Shown one piece after another: positions 63,631 through 64,000 of a DNA stretch of 64,000 nucleotides. Both the position numbers and the translations under genes were made by a program. Each line of letters opens with the position of its first letter. Within the stretch, counting starts at the first letter, position 1. The notes beneath the pieces were generated by a model. It was not told the origin of the DNA. It did no database searches and was given only the letters and a program-made list of their open reading frames with translations. The DNA is from Bradyrhizobium cosmicum (GTDB lineage: Bacteria; Pseudomonadota; Alphaproteobacteria; Rhizobiales; Xanthobacteraceae), in the NCBI RefSeq assembly GCF_007290395.2, contig NZ_CP041656.2, positions 1,860,001 through 1,924,000 on the forward strand, given 5' to 3'.

Positions 63631-63706
63631 GACGAAGCGACGCCGCGACGGAAGGGGTTCCTTTTTGCTCGCCGCTGGTGTTTCCTCTGCACGGCGGAGA
63701 ACGGGC

Positions 63707-64000
63707 ATGCAGGGACCCCTGGGGGAAAAGATTGGTGAAGGTGCCTTCTCGGAAGCCTATGCTTGGGCGCCCGGTCAAGTGGTGAAGCTGTTCAAGGCCG
63801 GCGTCTCTCGTGAGTTCGGTCGGCATGAAATGCGCATGATCGGCGCTGTCTTCGCTGCCGGTCTTCCGGTGCCGGAGGTGTTCGGCGAGTTGACGCTGGA
63901 CGGGCGCTTCGGCATCGTGCTGGAGCGTCTTGACGGACCAACCCTGTTGCATCTCTCGCGGACCGGCACGGTCACGTTCGGACAGGCGGGCGCAATCGTC
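63707..64000 (+). CDS. Phosphotransferase (APH/choline-kinase-like) family protein, 3' end outside window
   Basis: Reading from ATG 63707 (GGAGAACGGGC upstream) the frame stays open for 98 codons to the end of the window. A glycine-rich nucleotide loop KIGEGAFSEAYAW is followed by VVKLFKAG with the ATP-binding lysine, then AAGLPVPEVFGEL and the hinge LERLDGPTLL. This order fits the aminoglycoside phosphotransferase-like kinases. The catalytic loop lies beyond the edge. Substrate not assignable; not evidence of drug resistance. Confidence 0.7.
   Translation, partial: MQGPLGEKIGEGAFSEAYAWAPGQVVKLFKAGVSREFGRHEMRMIGAVFAAGLPVPEVFGELTLDGRFGIVLERLDGPTLLHLSRTGTVTFGQAGAIV

Noticed and set aside
63707..64000. 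Antibiotic resistance by the edge phosphotransferase
   Set aside because: Only the N-lobe is visible and the family has many non-drug substrates.

Overview
The window looks like chromosomal DNA of a Bradyrhizobium-type alphaproteobacterium. GC is high, with strong GC3 codon bias. It opens with a division and envelope block in the order ddl-ftsQ-ftsA-ftsZ-lpxC-bamD-recN-ligA. A small heat-shock gene has a ROSE-type RNA thermometer leader, the hallmark of rhizobial sHsp genes, and a second hsp20 has a FixK/FNR-type box. Many short palindromic intergenic repeats of the kind scattered through Bradyrhizobiaceae genomes are present. The genus assignment is inference from gene order and protein style. 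No tRNA, rRNA, CRISPR array or intact insertion sequence was seen.

Layout. 1-11652: end of ddl, then ftsQ, ftsA, ftsZ, a clear terminator, lpxC, bamD, recN, ligA. 11764-17171: Bcr-type MFS pump, aminopeptidase P, a 59-aa gene, prmA, an orphan Flp pilin, a small membrane protein. 17338-26721: PYROXD2-like oxidoreductase, membrane-fused spermidine-synthase-like protein, GDPD, a frameshifted TPR-CHAT gene, L,D-transpeptidase. 27026-33569: glycine-zipper protein, ABC exporter pair, secreted serine hydrolase, PRC-barrel protein, zinc metallopeptidase-like protein, and a divergent hydrolase/CGNR-regulator pair with twin 31-bp operators. 33609-37081: TetR regulator with two operator copies facing a run of envelope genes (DUF3313 lipoprotein, two coupled small genes, LysM-tailed hydrolase). 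37150-39412: stress cluster with two divergent hsp20 genes and three small companions. 39537-46560: tartrate-dehydrogenase-like enzyme, LysR regulator, aspartate dehydrogenase, sorbosone-dehydrogenase-like protein, and a three-gene lipid/membrane set. 46713-55492: Cys-rich/OmpA pair, uvrD-hicB, thioesterase, FAD-linked oxidase, SulP transporter. 55694-61513: caspase-like protein and a TRAP transporter/2-hydroxyacid dehydrogenase operon. 61749-64000: hydrolase of lower GC, two broken genes (ABC substrate-binding protein, integrase) and the start of a phosphotransferase-family gene.

Functionally the left 12 kb is conserved core (septum, lipid A, outer-membrane assembly, DNA repair). The rest is ordinary metabolism and transport with several regulatory pieces of interest. 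The best leads are the twin 31-bp operators at 32852-32924, the duplicated TetR-type operators at 34334-34406, the ROSE leader and FixK-type box controlling the two hsp20 genes, a palindromic repeat carried in frame inside the UvrD helicase, the single-base frameshift in the TPR-CHAT gene, and a pair of secreted serine-hydrolase paralogues of unknown substrate. I found no convincing new multi-gene defence or biosynthetic system.
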